Assembly: GCF_016651105.1 (NCBI RefSeq)
Contig: NZ_JAEKEL010000001.1
Location: forward strand, 1,781,001-1,845,000
Reading direction: 5' to 3'
DNA from: Pseudomonas sp. TH15
Lineage (GTDB): Bacteria; Pseudomonadota; Gammaproteobacteria; Pseudomonadales; Pseudomonadaceae
Length of the DNA stretch: 64,000 bases
The first letter of the stretch is position 1, and every line of letters starts with the position of its first letter. A program made the translations under genes and the position numbers. The notes under the pieces were generated by a model, which was given only the letters and a program-made list of their open reading frames with translations, did no database searches and was not told the origin of the DNA. Below are positions 7,921 through 17,009 of the stretch, piece by piece.

Positions 7921-10652
7921 TCGATCAGCACAATCGGCAACTCGATACAGAACCGTGCGCCTTCCACCGAGTTGGAAACACTCAGGTGTCCGCCCATGTT
8001 CTCGACAATGCCGTAACTCACCGACAAGCCGAGCCCGGTGCCGACGCCCACCGGTTTGGTGGTGAAGAACGGCTCGAAAATCCGCTCCAGCAAGCGCGGG
8101 TCAATCCCGCCGCCGTTGTCCTCGACCCACAGTCGCACCGAACATTCGTCGCGTTCGGCGTATACCGAAATCCACGGTTTGAACTCACGGCCGGCGTCGC
8201 GCTTGCTCAGCAGCGCATCCCGGGCGTTGACCATCAGGTTGATCAACACTTGTTCAAGCTGATCGACATAGCCACGCACCTGGACCTCGAATCCGGTCTC
8301 GCTGACACGCAGTTCCACGCCTTTACCGCGCATGCCTTCGGCCAGCAGCGACAGCGTGCCTTCAATGGCCGTGGCTGGATTGAACGGCTGCTGCTCGACC
8401 TCTGAGCGCCGGCCGAACACCCGCATATGGTCAACCACCCGCGCCGCGCGCTGGACCTGCGTGTCGATGCGGTTGAGCTTGTCGGTCAGGTAATCAATCT
8501 GCACGTCGCCACTACTCAGGCGTTTGAGCACATTGACGATGGCCATGCGCATCACGTTCAGCGGCTGGTTGATTTCATGGGCCAGGCCGGTGGCCATTTC
8601 GCCGAGGGTGGCCATTTTTGCGCTTTGCGTGAGTTGCTGCTGCGTGCGGCGCACTTCGGTGTTGTCGCGGCCCACCGCTTGTACTTCGATCAGTTGCCCC
8701 AACTCATCGAACACCCCGCGATCCGACCAGACCCACCAGGCGTGCTCGCGCCCCGGTAATTGCAGGTTGATTTCGGCGGTGCTGACTGGCTGCTCCGGGG
8801 TCAACGAACTCAGCCGCTGCACGAACGTCTCGCGCTGTTCGTCGGACATCCATTCGCCCAGATTAATCCCCGGCAACTGCTCCGGGGCGCACTCCAGGTA
8901 CATCGCCAACGGCCGATTGCCAAATGTCAGGGTCAGGTCCGGGCGATAACGGCAGATCATCGCCGGCGAGTCTTCCACCAGAATCCGGTAGCGCTCTTCG
9001 CTTTGCCTGACCTGCTCGGCGGCCAGGGTCGCCTCGGTGACATCCAGCCACAGCCCGACGGCTTCTACCGGCAGGCCGAGGTCATCGCGCAATAGTTTTG
9101 CTTCGTCGAGCAGCCAGTGGTAATCGCCCCGGCTGTCGCGCAGTCGGTAGCGGGCACGTACCGAACCCTCGCGCAGCAGCTGTCGGGTGCGTTCGAAATA
9201 CAGGTCGCGATCGTCGGGATGGACCCGCTCCACCAACGCGGTAGTGGTGCAGTCGTCCAGACTCCAGCCCAGTAAAGGTTGCAGGCTGGCACTGAAAAAT
9301 GCCGGTTGCAGCGCGCCTTCGACGTAGTGCTGCACATAGATCACTGCTGGCGAACTGGCGATCAGGTTATCGAGGCGGGCGTGAGCGGCAGCGGCGATTT
9401 GTTGCTGGTTCTTGATGTCACTGATATCGAGCATGAAACCCACCAGCCGTCGCTCGGCACCGATGCCCAAAGAGCGACCTTGCAGCCGATACCACAGCGG
9501 CATCGCTTGCTCGCCGGGTTGCCAGCGCACGCACAGTTCCAGCGGCGTGCCTTCATCCTGCAAGGCTTGCAGGCGGCTGCGCAATTCATCACGGTCGGCT
9601 GGGTGTACCTGATTGAACCAGTCCTGAATCGGCAGCCGCGTGGCCGTCAAACCCAGGCCCTGCGCCAGTGTCGGGGCCAGTTGCACGTGATTGTCGTCGC
9701 TGAACACTTCCCACCAACCGGTGCCGAGCAGTGCTTGCAGCGTTTCCATGCGTTCGAGCTGTTGATGATGGCGGTGCTCGCGCAGCCGTTCCAATAACGG
9801 TGCGGCCACGGCGGCGGCCAGCAGCAGCCAGTCGTGATCGCTGAGGTCCGGCGCTTGTTGCTGCGCGTTATAGCCGGCACACAGCAACCACGCCGCTACG
9901 CCTTGCGCGTCGCGGTAGGGTACGGCGAAACCTTCATGCAGGCCGAACAGCGCGCTCAGGCGCGGCTGTTCGCTGGCCAGCAAGCGTTGCGGCGATGCAC
10001 CGTTGAGGCTGTCGAGCCCTGTGCCCAAATGCTCTTGATCCCGCCAGAGCCGAGGGGCGTTCAACGCCGCGTAATGCTGATGAACCTGCCAACCCTGGCC
10101 TTGCTCATCGAGCAGTGCCACCGCCAGACAAGGGATGTGTAACTGCTGACTGCAACGTTGCAGTTGTTCGCCCAGCACCTCGGGCAGCCGCGCGAGGCTG
10201 CACAAACGCAATTGATCGCGAATCTGCGTGGCCAGTAACTGCGATTGCTCGCGGCTGCGTGCCTGGCGCCGTTCTCCGAGCAAGTCGCCGATATCGAGCA
10301 TCTGTAACAGCCAGCCATCGCCCTGCGCTTGCAACCAACCGCGCAAATGCAGCGGCGGGCCGGCGAGGCTGAAGAAATCCAGATCAAGCACTTGCCCTTG
10401 CCAGTCGGCCGGCGTGCCCTCCACGGCAAGGCTGCTGTGTGGCAACAGATAATCCAGCAGATGCGCGGGTTGCAGGCTGGGCAGGCGTTGCGCGAGCAAG
10501 TGCCGTATCGGCCCGCTCAGGTGATTGACCTGCCCGTCGTCATCCATATACAGCTGCAAGCCGACGCTGGGTATCACTGGACTTTGTCGGGTCTGGGGCG
10601 TGCCGGGTTGGCGGTTGAGCAGACGACTGAACAGCGTGTCACCGGAACTCAA
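7917..10652 (-). CDS. pprA: Sensor histidine kinase PprA of the Tad locus
   Basis: 911 residues. A long N-terminal sensory region holds a GAF-like stretch (~170-300) and two to three PAS/PAC modules (~320-670; e.g. [21 protein letters not shown] and [20 protein letters not shown]). The kinase core follows: H-box [16 protein letters not shown] with His692, N-box [14 protein letters not shown]1 DNGGGID, F/G2 [19 protein letters not shown]. No receiver is fused. It is the likely partner of the PprB regulator at 11.8 kb; in P. aeruginosa PprA/PprB control Tad, CupE fimbriae and BapA. The start as read is TTG overlapping the upstream gene's stop, with a weak ribosome site, so it depends on coupling. 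Confidence 0.87.
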   Translation of the reverse strand: MSSGDTLFSRLLNRQPGTPQTRQSPVIPSVGLQLYMDDDGQVNHLSGPIRHLLAQRLPSLQPAHLLDYLLPHSSLAVEGTPADWQGQVLDLDFFSLAGPPLHLRGWLQAQGDGWLLQMLDIGDLLGERRQARSREQSQLLATQIRDQLRLCSLARLPEVLGEQLQRCSQQLHIPCLAVALLDEQGQGWQVHQHYAALNAPRLWRDQEHLGTGLDSLNGASPQRLLASEQPRLSALFGLHEGFAVPYRDAQGVAAWLLCAGYNAQQQAPDLSDHDWLLLAAAVAAPLLERLREHRHHQQLERMETLQALLGTGWWEVFSDDNHVQLAPTLAQGLGLTATRLPIQDWFNQVHPADRDELRSRLQALQDEGTPLELCVRWQPGEQAMPLWYRLQGRSLGIGAERRLVGFMLDISDIKNQQQIAAAAHARLDNLIASSPAVIYVQHYVEGALQPAFFSASLQPLLGWSLDDCTTTALVERVHPDDRDLYFERTRQLLREGSVRARYRLRDSRGDYHWLLDEAKLLRDDLGLPVEAVGLWLDVTEATLAAEQVRQSEERYRILVEDSPAMICRYRPDLTLTFGNRPLAMYLECAPEQLPGINLGEWMSDEQRETFVQRLSSLTPEQPVSTAEINLQLPGREHAWWVWSDRGVFDELGQLIEVQAVGRDNTEVRRTQQQLTQSAKMATLGEMATGLAHEINQPLNVMRMAIVNVLKRLSSGDVQIDYLTDKLNRIDTQVQRAARVVDHMRVFGRRSEVEQQPFNPATAIEGTLSLLAEGMRGKGVELRVSETGFEVQVRGYVDQLEQVLINLMVNARDALLSKRDAGREFKPWISVYAERDECSVRLWVEDNGGGIDPRLLERIFEPFFTTKPVGVGTGLGLSVSYGIVENMGGHLSVSNSVEGARFCIELPIVLID

Positions 10653-11089
10653 AATTGCAGGCTCGACGAGGCGCGCAGGGTCGCGGGCAGGCGCGGCACA
10701 GTGCCGACGCCAGGGAGCACGAGGAACGGCAACGCCTGATTCAGTTTGCTCGTGGGATAGTTGATGGTCACCGTCAACACGCCGCCGACATACGTGATCG
10801 AACTGTCAGTGGAGGCGTTGAAGTTCAGGGCCCCCGGTAGCCAGGCCAATTGCCGGGTCAGCTCGGTTCTGGCAGTGGCGGTGACGGCGGTCGAGTAATT
10901 GGCGGTCGCCGGATCCAGTGCCACGCTGCGGCGCACCGCTTCAGAGGTGGCTTCGTTGAACGACTGCATCAGCACAAACGGCAGGCTGTAACTGACCAGG
11001 CCATAAAACACGGCAAAAAAAACCACGAACACCAAGGCGAATTCAATCGCCACGGCGCCTTTCTGCGATTTAGGGAGGCCTGCTTTCAT
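10649..11089 (-). CDS. TadE-like pseudopilin
   Basis: 146 residues starting MKAGLPKSQKGAVAIEFALVF. The KG-AVAIEFALVFVVFFAVFYG segment is a class IV pseudopilin processing site and hydrophobic helix of the TadE/TadF type (Gly before the cut, Glu at +5 of the mature protein). The rest is a small periplasmic domain with a Thr/Ser-rich C-terminus. It should be processed by the prepilin peptidase encoded next door and take part in Flp pilus assembly. A GTG 24 bp upstream is an alternative start. It forms an operon with pprA through a stop/start overlap, as in the P. aeruginosa PA4294-pprA pair. Confidence 0.85.
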   Translation of the reverse strand: MKAGLPKSQKGAVAIEFALVFVVFFAVFYGLVSYSLPFVLMQSFNEATSEAVRRSVALDPATANYSTAVTATARTELTRQLAWLPGALNFNASTDSSITYVGGVLTVTINYPTSKLNQALPFLVLPGVGTVPRLPATLRASSSLQF

Positions 11090-11164
11090 GACTGCGTCTA
11101 CCCTGACTGGCACTGCGTAGTATCAGCATAGAATCATTCAGCAAAAACGGACGGTTTTTACCGG

Positions 11165-11635
11165 ATGCAGAGTTTTGTCCTATTGATATGGCTGGCGTTG
11201 TGCGCTACGCAGGATGCACGGGAGCGGCGCATCGCCAATTCCTTGACCCTTGGGGTCGGTGCGCTGGCGCTGGTGTACCTGCTTTGGACCGGCAACACTT
11301 GGATGGGCGCCGAGGCGCGGCAGGGTGGCTGGGCCTTTTTGCTGGCGTTGGCATTCACTTTGCCGGGCTACGTCATGGGCAGGATGGGGGCCGGGGATGT
11401 GAAACTTATGACAGCTCTGGGCCTTGCGACGGACGGCATTTTCGTCCTCTACGTATTTATTGGCGCCGCCGTGGCCAGCGTGGTCTGGTTGCTACTGGCG
11501 CCAAGAGTCTGGTTGCATATGAGTCAAGGACTTAAAGAACGTCTTCGATATATGGCGCCTGGAGCGTCAAAAAAGCCGCCATTTGCGCCGTTCGTGTTCG
11601 CGGGTGCTCTGGCAGCACTGTGCTGGATCCATTAG
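11165..11635 (+). CDS. fppA: Flp prepilin peptidase (type IVb, TadV/CpaA family)
   Basis: 156 residues, about four to five membrane segments. The two catalytic aspartates of the GXGD protease family are visible: Asp in CATQDARERRI (~residue 17) and Asp in GRMGAGDVKLMTALG (~residue 79). It lacks the N-terminal methyltransferase domain of PilD, as expected for TadV/FppA. It cleaves the Flp pilin and TadE/F-like pseudopilins at the inner membrane. Divergent from the pseudopilin-pprA pair and directly followed by pprB. Confidence 0.9.
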   Translation: MQSFVLLIWLALCATQDARERRIANSLTLGVGALALVYLLWTGNTWMGAEARQGGWAFLLALAFTLPGYVMGRMGAGDVKLMTALGLATDGIFVLYVFIGAAVASVVWLLLAPRVWLHMSQGLKERLRYMAPGASKKPPFAPFVFAGALAALCWIH

Positions 11636-11758
11636 TCGTGAAGCGCCACTAGTCCTATGTACATAGTCGGAAAGTGCGTCTACTTTCAAATGACTGGTTA
11701 TACAGCCAAAGGCTGGCGGTACAGGAATGGTCAGCTTGACCTTGGCATGGAGTGGCAC

Positions 11759-12547
11759 GTGAACAAAGTGACGTCTGCGGTAAAAGTCCTTGTGGTCGAC
11801 GATCAGCCGTTGATTGTCGAGGAACTGTGTGAATTCCTTGAGAGCTGCGGTTATCGCTGTGTTCCGTGCGAATCCAGTCAGCAGGCGGTCGAGCGCTTCA
11901 GTGAAGACGCCGAGATCGGTCTGGTGCTGTGTGATTTGCACATGCCGGGCATGGACGGCATTCAACTGGTGCTGGAACTGCAGCGGCTGGCCGGCAAGGA
12001 GCGGGCGTTCGAGGCGATCATGCTGACCGGTCGGGCCGACAAGCAGGACGTGATCAAGGCGTTGCGCGCCGGGATCGCTGATTACTATCAAAAGCCGATT
12101 GATCTGAATGAGTTGCTCGAGGGTTTGCAGCGCCAGGAAGTTGTCCTGCAAGAACGGCAGAAGAGTGTGCAACTGGGGCATTTGAATCAGAAGCTGCAGT
12201 TTCTTTCCGAATCCATTGATGATCTTTACCAGGACCTGGACAAGGTGCGGCGTAGTCCTGCTGCGTCTTCTCGTGGTGTTTCGGGTGAAGAGGTCGGCGA
12301 GACGGACCGGTTGGAGATCCCGGCGATTTTCAATCAGTTGTCGCCTCGGCAGTTGGATGTGGCGCGGTTGGTGGGCAAGGGGCAGACCAATTATCAGATT
12401 GCCTGTGAGTTGGGGATTACCGAGAACACGGTGAAGCTGTATGTGTCGCAGGTTTTGCGGTTGACGCATATGCATAATCGGACCCAATTGGCCCTGGCGT
12501 TGTCGCCGAGCAATTCGGGCATGCGCCAGCGGGTCACCGCGCACTGA
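11759..12547 (+). CDS. pprB: Response regulator PprB (receiver plus LuxR-type DNA-binding domain)
   Basis: 262 residues from the chosen GTG. Receiver domain: VLVVDDQPLIVEEL, phosphoacceptor Asp59 in LVLCDLHMPGMDG, and the conserved Lys in YYQKPIDL. A linker with a helical stretch leads to a NarL/LuxR helix-turn-helix (LSPRQLDVARLVGKGQTNYQIACELGITENTVKLYVSQVL). In P. aeruginosa PprB activates the Tad operon and other adhesion genes. The frame is open to 11657, but GGAG six bases before GTG 11759 fits best and gives the usual receiver start; ATG 11747 is an alternative. Confidence 0.87.
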   Translation: MNKVTSAVKVLVVDDQPLIVEELCEFLESCGYRCVPCESSQQAVERFSEDAEIGLVLCDLHMPGMDGIQLVLELQRLAGKERAFEAIMLTGRADKQDVIKALRAGIADYYQKPIDLNELLEGLQRQEVVLQERQKSVQLGHLNQKLQFLSESIDDLYQDLDKVRRSPAASSRGVSGEEVGETDRLEIPAIFNQLSPRQLDVARLVGKGQTNYQIACELGITENTVKLYVSQVLRLTHMHNRTQLALALSPSNSGMRQRVTAH

Positions 12548-12554
12548 CTTCTGC

Positions 12555-12578
12555 TGACCCCGCCCATTCGCGGGGTCA
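12555..12578. terminator. Stem-loop between convergent genes
   Basis: Perfect 9-bp arms TGACCCCGC / GCGGGGTCA with a 6-base loop, placed between the stops of pprB and the convergent receiver gene. No T-run follows, so it is a likely but not canonical bidirectional terminator. Confidence 0.65.
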
Positions 12579-12591
12579 ATCACCTCAGCCG

Positions 12592-12993
12592 CTATTTGCC
12601 TTGGACCTGCGGAAACAGGTTATTCAACGTTTCCAGCAACCGCACGTGATAGATGGGTTTGCGAAACAGGTCGAGCACCTGCAAGCGCAGCATGTCACTG
12701 ACGTCTTCCATGTCAGCATGCCCGGACGTCACGATCACTGGCAAATGCTGGCGCGAGGTGTGCTCACGCAATCGCTTGATCAGCGACATGCCGCTCTCCT
12801 CCGGCATGCGCAGATCAGTAATCACCAAGGCAATGTCTGGATGACACGTCAAATGATGCAGGGCGAGTTTGACCGAAGTGGCCGTAAAGCAACTGAAGCC
12901 CTCGCCCTCCAGCAATTCCGCCAACTCCAGCAACGCATCCTCTTCGTCGTCAACCAGCAGTAACTGTTGGCGAGAAGTGTGTGGAGAGTTCAT
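12592..12993 (-). CDS. Single-domain response regulator (CheY-like receiver)
   Basis: 133 residues, only a receiver domain: QQLLLVDDEEDALLEL, phosphoacceptor Asp60 in ALVITDLRMPEESG, Thr/Ser site IVTSGHAD, and Lys in FRKPIYHVR. There is no output domain. It sits between pprB and the Flp pilin gene, so it may act as a phosphate sink or extra partner in the PprA/PprB pathway; that role is inferred from position only. The ATG at 12993 follows AGGTG; a TTG at 13008 is also in frame. Confidence 0.85.
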   Translation of the reverse strand: MNSPHTSRQQLLLVDDEEDALLELAELLEGEGFSCFTATSVKLALHHLTCHPDIALVITDLRMPEESGMSLIKRLREHTSRQHLPVIVTSGHADMEDVSDMLRLQVLDLFRKPIYHVRLLETLNNLFPQVQGK

Positions 12994-13064
12994 AGGCAAC
13001 ACCTGCAATGGACTGAGTGCTGACGTTAGAACCCAATGACCGCATTGACAAGTTATCGGTCCGA

Positions 13065-13283
13065 TCAGGTGAGTGCAGTCTGGATCCGGGTCAGGATCGC
13101 GGTGACCTGAGTGCCGATGCCGTTACCGAAGGCTGCGATCACCAGCGCCACGAGGCCGACCACCAGCGCATATTCGATGGCGGAGGCGCCTTCGGTGTCT
13201 TTGGCCAGGTCTTTGAAGAAGGCGATCTGCGATTTGATTTTTGCGCAATGTGGGAATACGACATGAGGATTCTCCTTGAGCAC
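13065..13283 (-). CDS. flp: Flp type IVb pilin (5' end probably shifted)
   Basis: The mature pilin is clear: LAKDTEG cut before ASAIEYALVVGLVALVIAAFG, with the Flp signature of Glu-Tyr at mature positions +5/+6, and a short C-terminus (TQVTAILTRIQTALT). It is the major pilin subunit. As read, the frame starts at a GTG (13283) that lies upstream of an AAGGAG. That AAGGAG is instead perfectly spaced for an ATG at 13264, which is in another frame. Adding one A to the AAAAA run near 13240 joins that ATG to the pilin frame (MSYSHIAQKIKSQIAFFKD). See findings. Confidence 0.82.
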   Translation of the reverse strand: MLKENPHVVFPHCAKIKSQIAFFKDLAKDTEGASAIEYALVVGLVALVIAAFGNGIGTQVTAILTRIQTALT

Positions 13284-13602
13284 GCCAGGTGTTGCGCGTT
13301 CGCAACATGATCTCCCTGTGCCAGCATCAGCATTGTCGGCATTCCTCGGGCCTACAACTGTAAGAACGCATTAACCCGAAAGTATTAGTTGGCGCAATTA
13401 CACTAAAAAACCATGTTTGGCGCTTTAGCCTCCTACTTTCGTTGGATATTTCATCGCTGTTAATGGCGTTTTGTTCGCGCTGGACTACCGTCAAATAGCG
13501 AAATAGTTACTTGTTCATAGCTGCCTGATTGCGAATTTATCTCGTTGCAAGTAACGGGTCATTGCATAAGACAGAACGCGCAGCGGGAAAGGGAGAGCCG
13601 TC
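13284..13602. promoter_or_regulatory. Divergent flp / rcpC control region
   Basis: 319 bp between the Flp pilin and the rcpC operon, clearly more AT-rich than its surroundings, especially 13370-13560 (for example ATTACACTAAAAAACCATG and GCGAATTTATCTCG). It must hold both promoters and is the expected target of PprB. I could not assign -35/-10 boxes or an operator with confidence. The rcpC ribosome site (GGGAG) lies at its right edge. Confidence 0.55.
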
Positions 13603-14553
13603 ATGAACAGTCGCGTCACTCTGGGCCTGGCAGGCTTGTTTTTGCTGGGTGCCATCATTGCCGGATATTGGGGGCTGACCTTGAGTCGGCAACCGCCCGT
13701 GGAGCCTGTCGCCGCGCCGGTTGCAGTCACGCCTGTCGCACCCGCCGCTGCTCCGGCACCACCCGTTGAAGATCCGACCCGCCAACCGGTGGTGGTGTTG
13801 CTACGCGACATCGCGCCGTTCGGCAAAATCACCGCGGCCGATGTCGCCGTGGAAAAACTGCGCACCGCGCCCGCCGGTAGCCTCAGCACTGTTGATCAAG
13901 TCATCGGTCGCTCGGCATGGCGGCCGTTGAGCGCCGGCAGTTGGCTGAGTGAGGAAAGCTTTGCACCGGGCAGCCAACTGGCGCGAATGATTCGCCCCGG
14001 TGAGCGTGCGCTGGCGGTGGCCGTGGATGAAGTGATCAATGCCGGTGGGCAGCTGGCGCCGGGCGATTACGTCGATGTGCTGCTGTTTTTGCGCAAGGAC
14101 GAAAACAATCCACAGCCTTCGGCGCAGTTGGTCGTGCCGGCGGTGCGCGTACTCGGTGTCGGCAGCCAGATGGGCCTGACCAACGACGGTCAACCCGCCA
14201 CACCGGCCCTGAGCAGCGACGACAAACTCAAACAGGACCAACGCCGCATCACCGCACGCACCGTGGTGCTGGCTGTCCCCGAACAACTCTTGAGCCGGCT
14301 GATGCTCGCCACTCAGGTCGGCACGTTGCGCCTGGCCGTGCGCAGCAGTGAAGAGCAGCGCCTGGCCAAATACTGGGCCGGCGAAAGCGATGTCGCCAGA
14401 CAACTCGATACGCCGCGTCGCGAGTTGATCGAGTTCAGCCAACTGTCACTCTCGCCACCGCCCAGACCACTCGCCGTGGCGGGGCAGCCGACGGCGCGCA
14501 AAGCGACCGTGGAAGTCATCCGTGGTGCCGAAAACGCTCAACCCACTCCCTGA
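13603..14553 (+). CDS. rcpC: Flp pilus assembly protein RcpC/CpaB
   Basis: 316 residues: an N-terminal signal anchor (LGLAGLFLLGAIIAGYWGL), a Pro/Ala-rich linker, then a SAF-like domain (VVVLLRDIAPFGKITAADVAVEKL, ~residues 64-87) and the RcpC/CpaB core (GERALAVAVDEVINAGGQLAPGDYVDVLLFL, typical of the family). A periplasmic protein thought to connect or gate the RcpA secretin. First gene of the eight-gene Tad operon; a GGGAG site precedes the ATG. Confidence 0.9.
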   Translation: MNSRVTLGLAGLFLLGAIIAGYWGLTLSRQPPVEPVAAPVAVTPVAPAAAPAPPVEDPTRQPVVVLLRDIAPFGKITAADVAVEKLRTAPAGSLSTVDQVIGRSAWRPLSAGSWLSEESFAPGSQLARMIRPGERALAVAVDEVINAGGQLAPGDYVDVLLFLRKDENNPQPSAQLVVPAVRVLGVGSQMGLTNDGQPATPALSSDDKLKQDQRRITARTVVLAVPEQLLSRLMLATQVGTLRLAVRSSEEQRLAKYWAGESDVARQLDTPRRELIEFSQLSLSPPPRPLAVAGQPTARKATVEVIRGAENAQPTP

Positions 14554-14574
14554 TTCGAGCAAGGACGCCTTTAC

Positions 14575-15822
14575 ATGCGCAAATGCTTCACGCCCCTGTT
14601 CAACGGCTTGCTCCGGGCCTCGCTGCTGAGCGTTGCCTCCATTGGCAGCGCCGTCGCCGCTGTCGGCAACTGTGCCGCGCTCGGCCCGTTACCGGCGACA
14701 CTGGAAGTCGGCGAAGGCCTGCAACAAGCGCTGCAATCGTCGGTGGCGATCACCCGCGTGGCGGTGGGCGATCCGAAAATTGCCGATGTGCGCGTGACCG
14801 GCGATCAAGGCGTATTACTCACCGGCGTCGCGCCTGGTGCGACCACGCTGATGATCTGGACGGCCTGCGCCAGCGCGCCGCGGCAAAGCATGGTGTTCGT
14901 GCAGGGCAAAGCCAGTGCGGCGATGACGGTCTCGTTGCCGGCGACTGATGACCCGACTCTGCCTTCGCAAGTGCAGACTGATATTCGCTTTGTCGAAGTC
15001 AGCCGCACCAAGCTCAAAGAGGCCGGCACCTCGATTTACGGCAAGGGCTCGAACAACTTTCTGTTCGGCGCACCGGGCACGGTGCCAGGCAGCGGTGTCA
15101 GGCCCGGTTTGGTGCCGAGCGTAGCGCCGAGCATTCCGCTGGCCAATGACGTGTTCAACATCGTCTGGGGTGGGGGCAGCAGTAAGTTCCTAGGCATCGT
15201 CAACGCGCTGGAAGGCAGCGGTTTCGCCTACACCCTGGCGCGGCCGAGTCTGGTGGCGTTGAGCGGGCAGAGCGCAAGCTTCCTTGCCGGCGGTGAGATT
15301 CCGATCCCGGTGCCCAGCGCCAACAGCAACAGCTACTCCATCGAATACAAGGAATTCGGCATCCGCCTGACCCTGACCCCGACCATCATCGGTAAAAATC
15401 GCATCGCGCTGAAGGTCGCACCGGAAGTCAGTGAGCTCGATTACAGCAACGCGATCACCATCGCCGGCGCCCAGGTGCCAGCCCTGACCATCCGCCGCAC
15501 CGACACCAGCGTCTCCCTGGCTGACGGCGAAAGCTTCGTCATCAGTGGCTTGATCAGCACCACCAATACCTCGCAAGTGAACAAGTTTCCGGGGCTGGGC
15601 GACATTCCGATCCTCGGGGCGTTTTTCCGCAGTTCATCAATCAACCGCCAGGAGCGTGAGCTGCTGATGATCGTCACCCCGCACCTGGTACAACCGCTGG
15701 CGGCGGATGCACAACTGCCGTCGCTGCCGGGCGAAAAACTGCGCAACTATGACCCGAATTTCTACCGCATGTTCTTCCTCGAAAACGGCAACTTCGACAA
15801 ACGCAGCGGGCTCTCGCAATGA
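14575..15822 (+). CDS. rcpA: Tad secretin RcpA/CpaC
   Basis: 415 residues with a signal peptide, an N-terminal domain (LEVGEGLQQALQSSVAITRVAVGDPKIADVRVTGDQGVLL, the BON/T2SS-N-like pilus secretin part) and a C-terminal secretin core (FGIRLTLTPTIIGKNRIALKVAPEVSELD ... GLISTTNTSQVNKFPGLGDIPILGAFFRSS ... ERELLMIVTPHLVQPL). It forms the outer-membrane channel for the Flp pilus. It follows rcpC by 21 bp and its stop overlaps the tadZ start. Confidence 0.92.
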   Translation: MRKCFTPLFNGLLRASLLSVASIGSAVAAVGNCAALGPLPATLEVGEGLQQALQSSVAITRVAVGDPKIADVRVTGDQGVLLTGVAPGATTLMIWTACASAPRQSMVFVQGKASAAMTVSLPATDDPTLPSQVQTDIRFVEVSRTKLKEAGTSIYGKGSNNFLFGAPGTVPGSGVRPGLVPSVAPSIPLANDVFNIVWGGGSSKFLGIVNALEGSGFAYTLARPSLVALSGQSASFLAGGEIPIPVPSANSNSYSIEYKEFGIRLTLTPTIIGKNRIALKVAPEVSELDYSNAITIAGAQVPALTIRRTDTSVSLADGESFVISGLISTTNTSQVNKFPGLGDIPILGAFFRSSSINRQERELLMIVTPHLVQPLAADAQLPSLPGEKLRNYDPNFYRMFFLENGNFDKRSGLSQ

Positions 15823-17009
15823 GCCAGAACCTGAGCCAGACGTTTCTCGCCATCACCCGCAACAGCACTGATCTGGAATGGCTGCAAGGTGCCCTCACGC
15901 CGCTGGGTCAGGTGGTGAGCGCAGGGGGAGGCAGCCTCGACGAATTGCTGGCGCTGGTCGACGTGACCTTCGCCAGCCTGGTGTTCGTCGGCCTCGACCG
16001 TGAGCATGTGGTGGCCCAGAGCGCGTTGATCGAAGGCGCACTGGAGGCCAAGCCGATGCTTGCCATCGTCGCGCTCGGCGACGGCATGGACAATCAACTG
16101 GTACTGAATGCGATGCGCGCCGGAGCGCGAGATTTCGTCGCCTATGGCTCGCGATCCAGTGAAGTCGCCGGGCTGGTGCGGCGCTTGAGTAAACGCCTGC
16201 CACCGGTGGCGCCGAACACGCAACTGGGCGGCCTGACCGTGCTGTATGGCGTGCAGAGCAACGCCGACGGCGCGCTGCTGGCCAATCACATGGCGCTGGT
16301 GGTGCAAAAGAGCGGGCAGCAAACCCTGTTGCTGGACCTCGGCCTGCCGCGCGGTGACAGCCTGGAGTTGCTGGGGCTGGAAAGTTCGTTTCATTTCGGC
16401 GATGCCCTGCGCCACTTGCGCCGCCTCGACGCCACGCTGATCGACAGCGCCTTCACCAGCGCCGAGGCAGGCCTGCGGATTCTGGCGTATGCCGGCGATG
16501 ATGCACCGCTGGAAGGCACCAGCGCCGCCGAGCTGTACATGTTGCTCAGCGCCTTGCGCCAACACTTCCAGCACATCGTGGTGAACCTCACCGGCCAGCC
16601 GGACAGCGAAGCGCTGCGCACCTTTGTCAGCCACTGCGACAAACTGCTGTGGTACACCGACCAGAACGTCCTCGATTGCCGCCGCAATCTGGCGGTGCTC
16701 AACTCGTGGCGGGAAAAAGGCATGAAGCTCGAACACGGGCGCTTGCTGGTCGACCGCTACTTGAACAACGTTGCGCCAGACTCGGACACCCTCGGCAAAA
16801 CCTTCAATCTGGAAGTGATCGCGGTGCTGGCCTACAGTCCGGAACTGCGCCTGAACGCGAAAAACCAGGGCCTGAGCCTGTTCGAACTGGGCCCCAGGGA
16901 AAAACTCACACAAAGCCTGCGCGCCCTCGGCGAGCGTCTGGCCAAACGTTCTGAAAGCCTGGCCAAGCCGAAGGTCAACTGGTTCAACCGGTTGCGAGGC
17001 ACGCCATGA
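15819..17009 (+). CDS. tadZ: Tad localisation ATPase-like protein TadZ/CpaE
   Basis: 396 residues. The N-terminal part resembles an atypical receiver (LDREHVVAQSALIEGALEAKPMLAIVALGDGMDNQLVLNAMRAGARDFV); the C-terminal part is a MinD/ParA-like fold (LTVLYGVQSNADGALLANHMAL ... TLLLDLGLPRGDSLELLG) with a degenerate nucleotide loop (no GKGG[VT]GK). TadZ positions the Tad machine in the cell. ATG overlaps the rcpA stop (ATGA). Confidence 0.87.
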   Translation: MSQNLSQTFLAITRNSTDLEWLQGALTPLGQVVSAGGGSLDELLALVDVTFASLVFVGLDREHVVAQSALIEGALEAKPMLAIVALGDGMDNQLVLNAMRAGARDFVAYGSRSSEVAGLVRRLSKRLPPVAPNTQLGGLTVLYGVQSNADGALLANHMALVVQKSGQQTLLLDLGLPRGDSLELLGLESSFHFGDALRHLRRLDATLIDSAFTSAEAGLRILAYAGDDAPLEGTSAAELYMLLSALRQHFQHIVVNLTGQPDSEALRTFVSHCDKLLWYTDQNVLDCRRNLAVLNSWREKGMKLEHGRLLVDRYLNNVAPDSDTLGKTFNLEVIAVLAYSPELRLNAKNQGLSLFELGPREKLTQSLRALGERLAKRSESLAKPKVNWFNRLRGTP

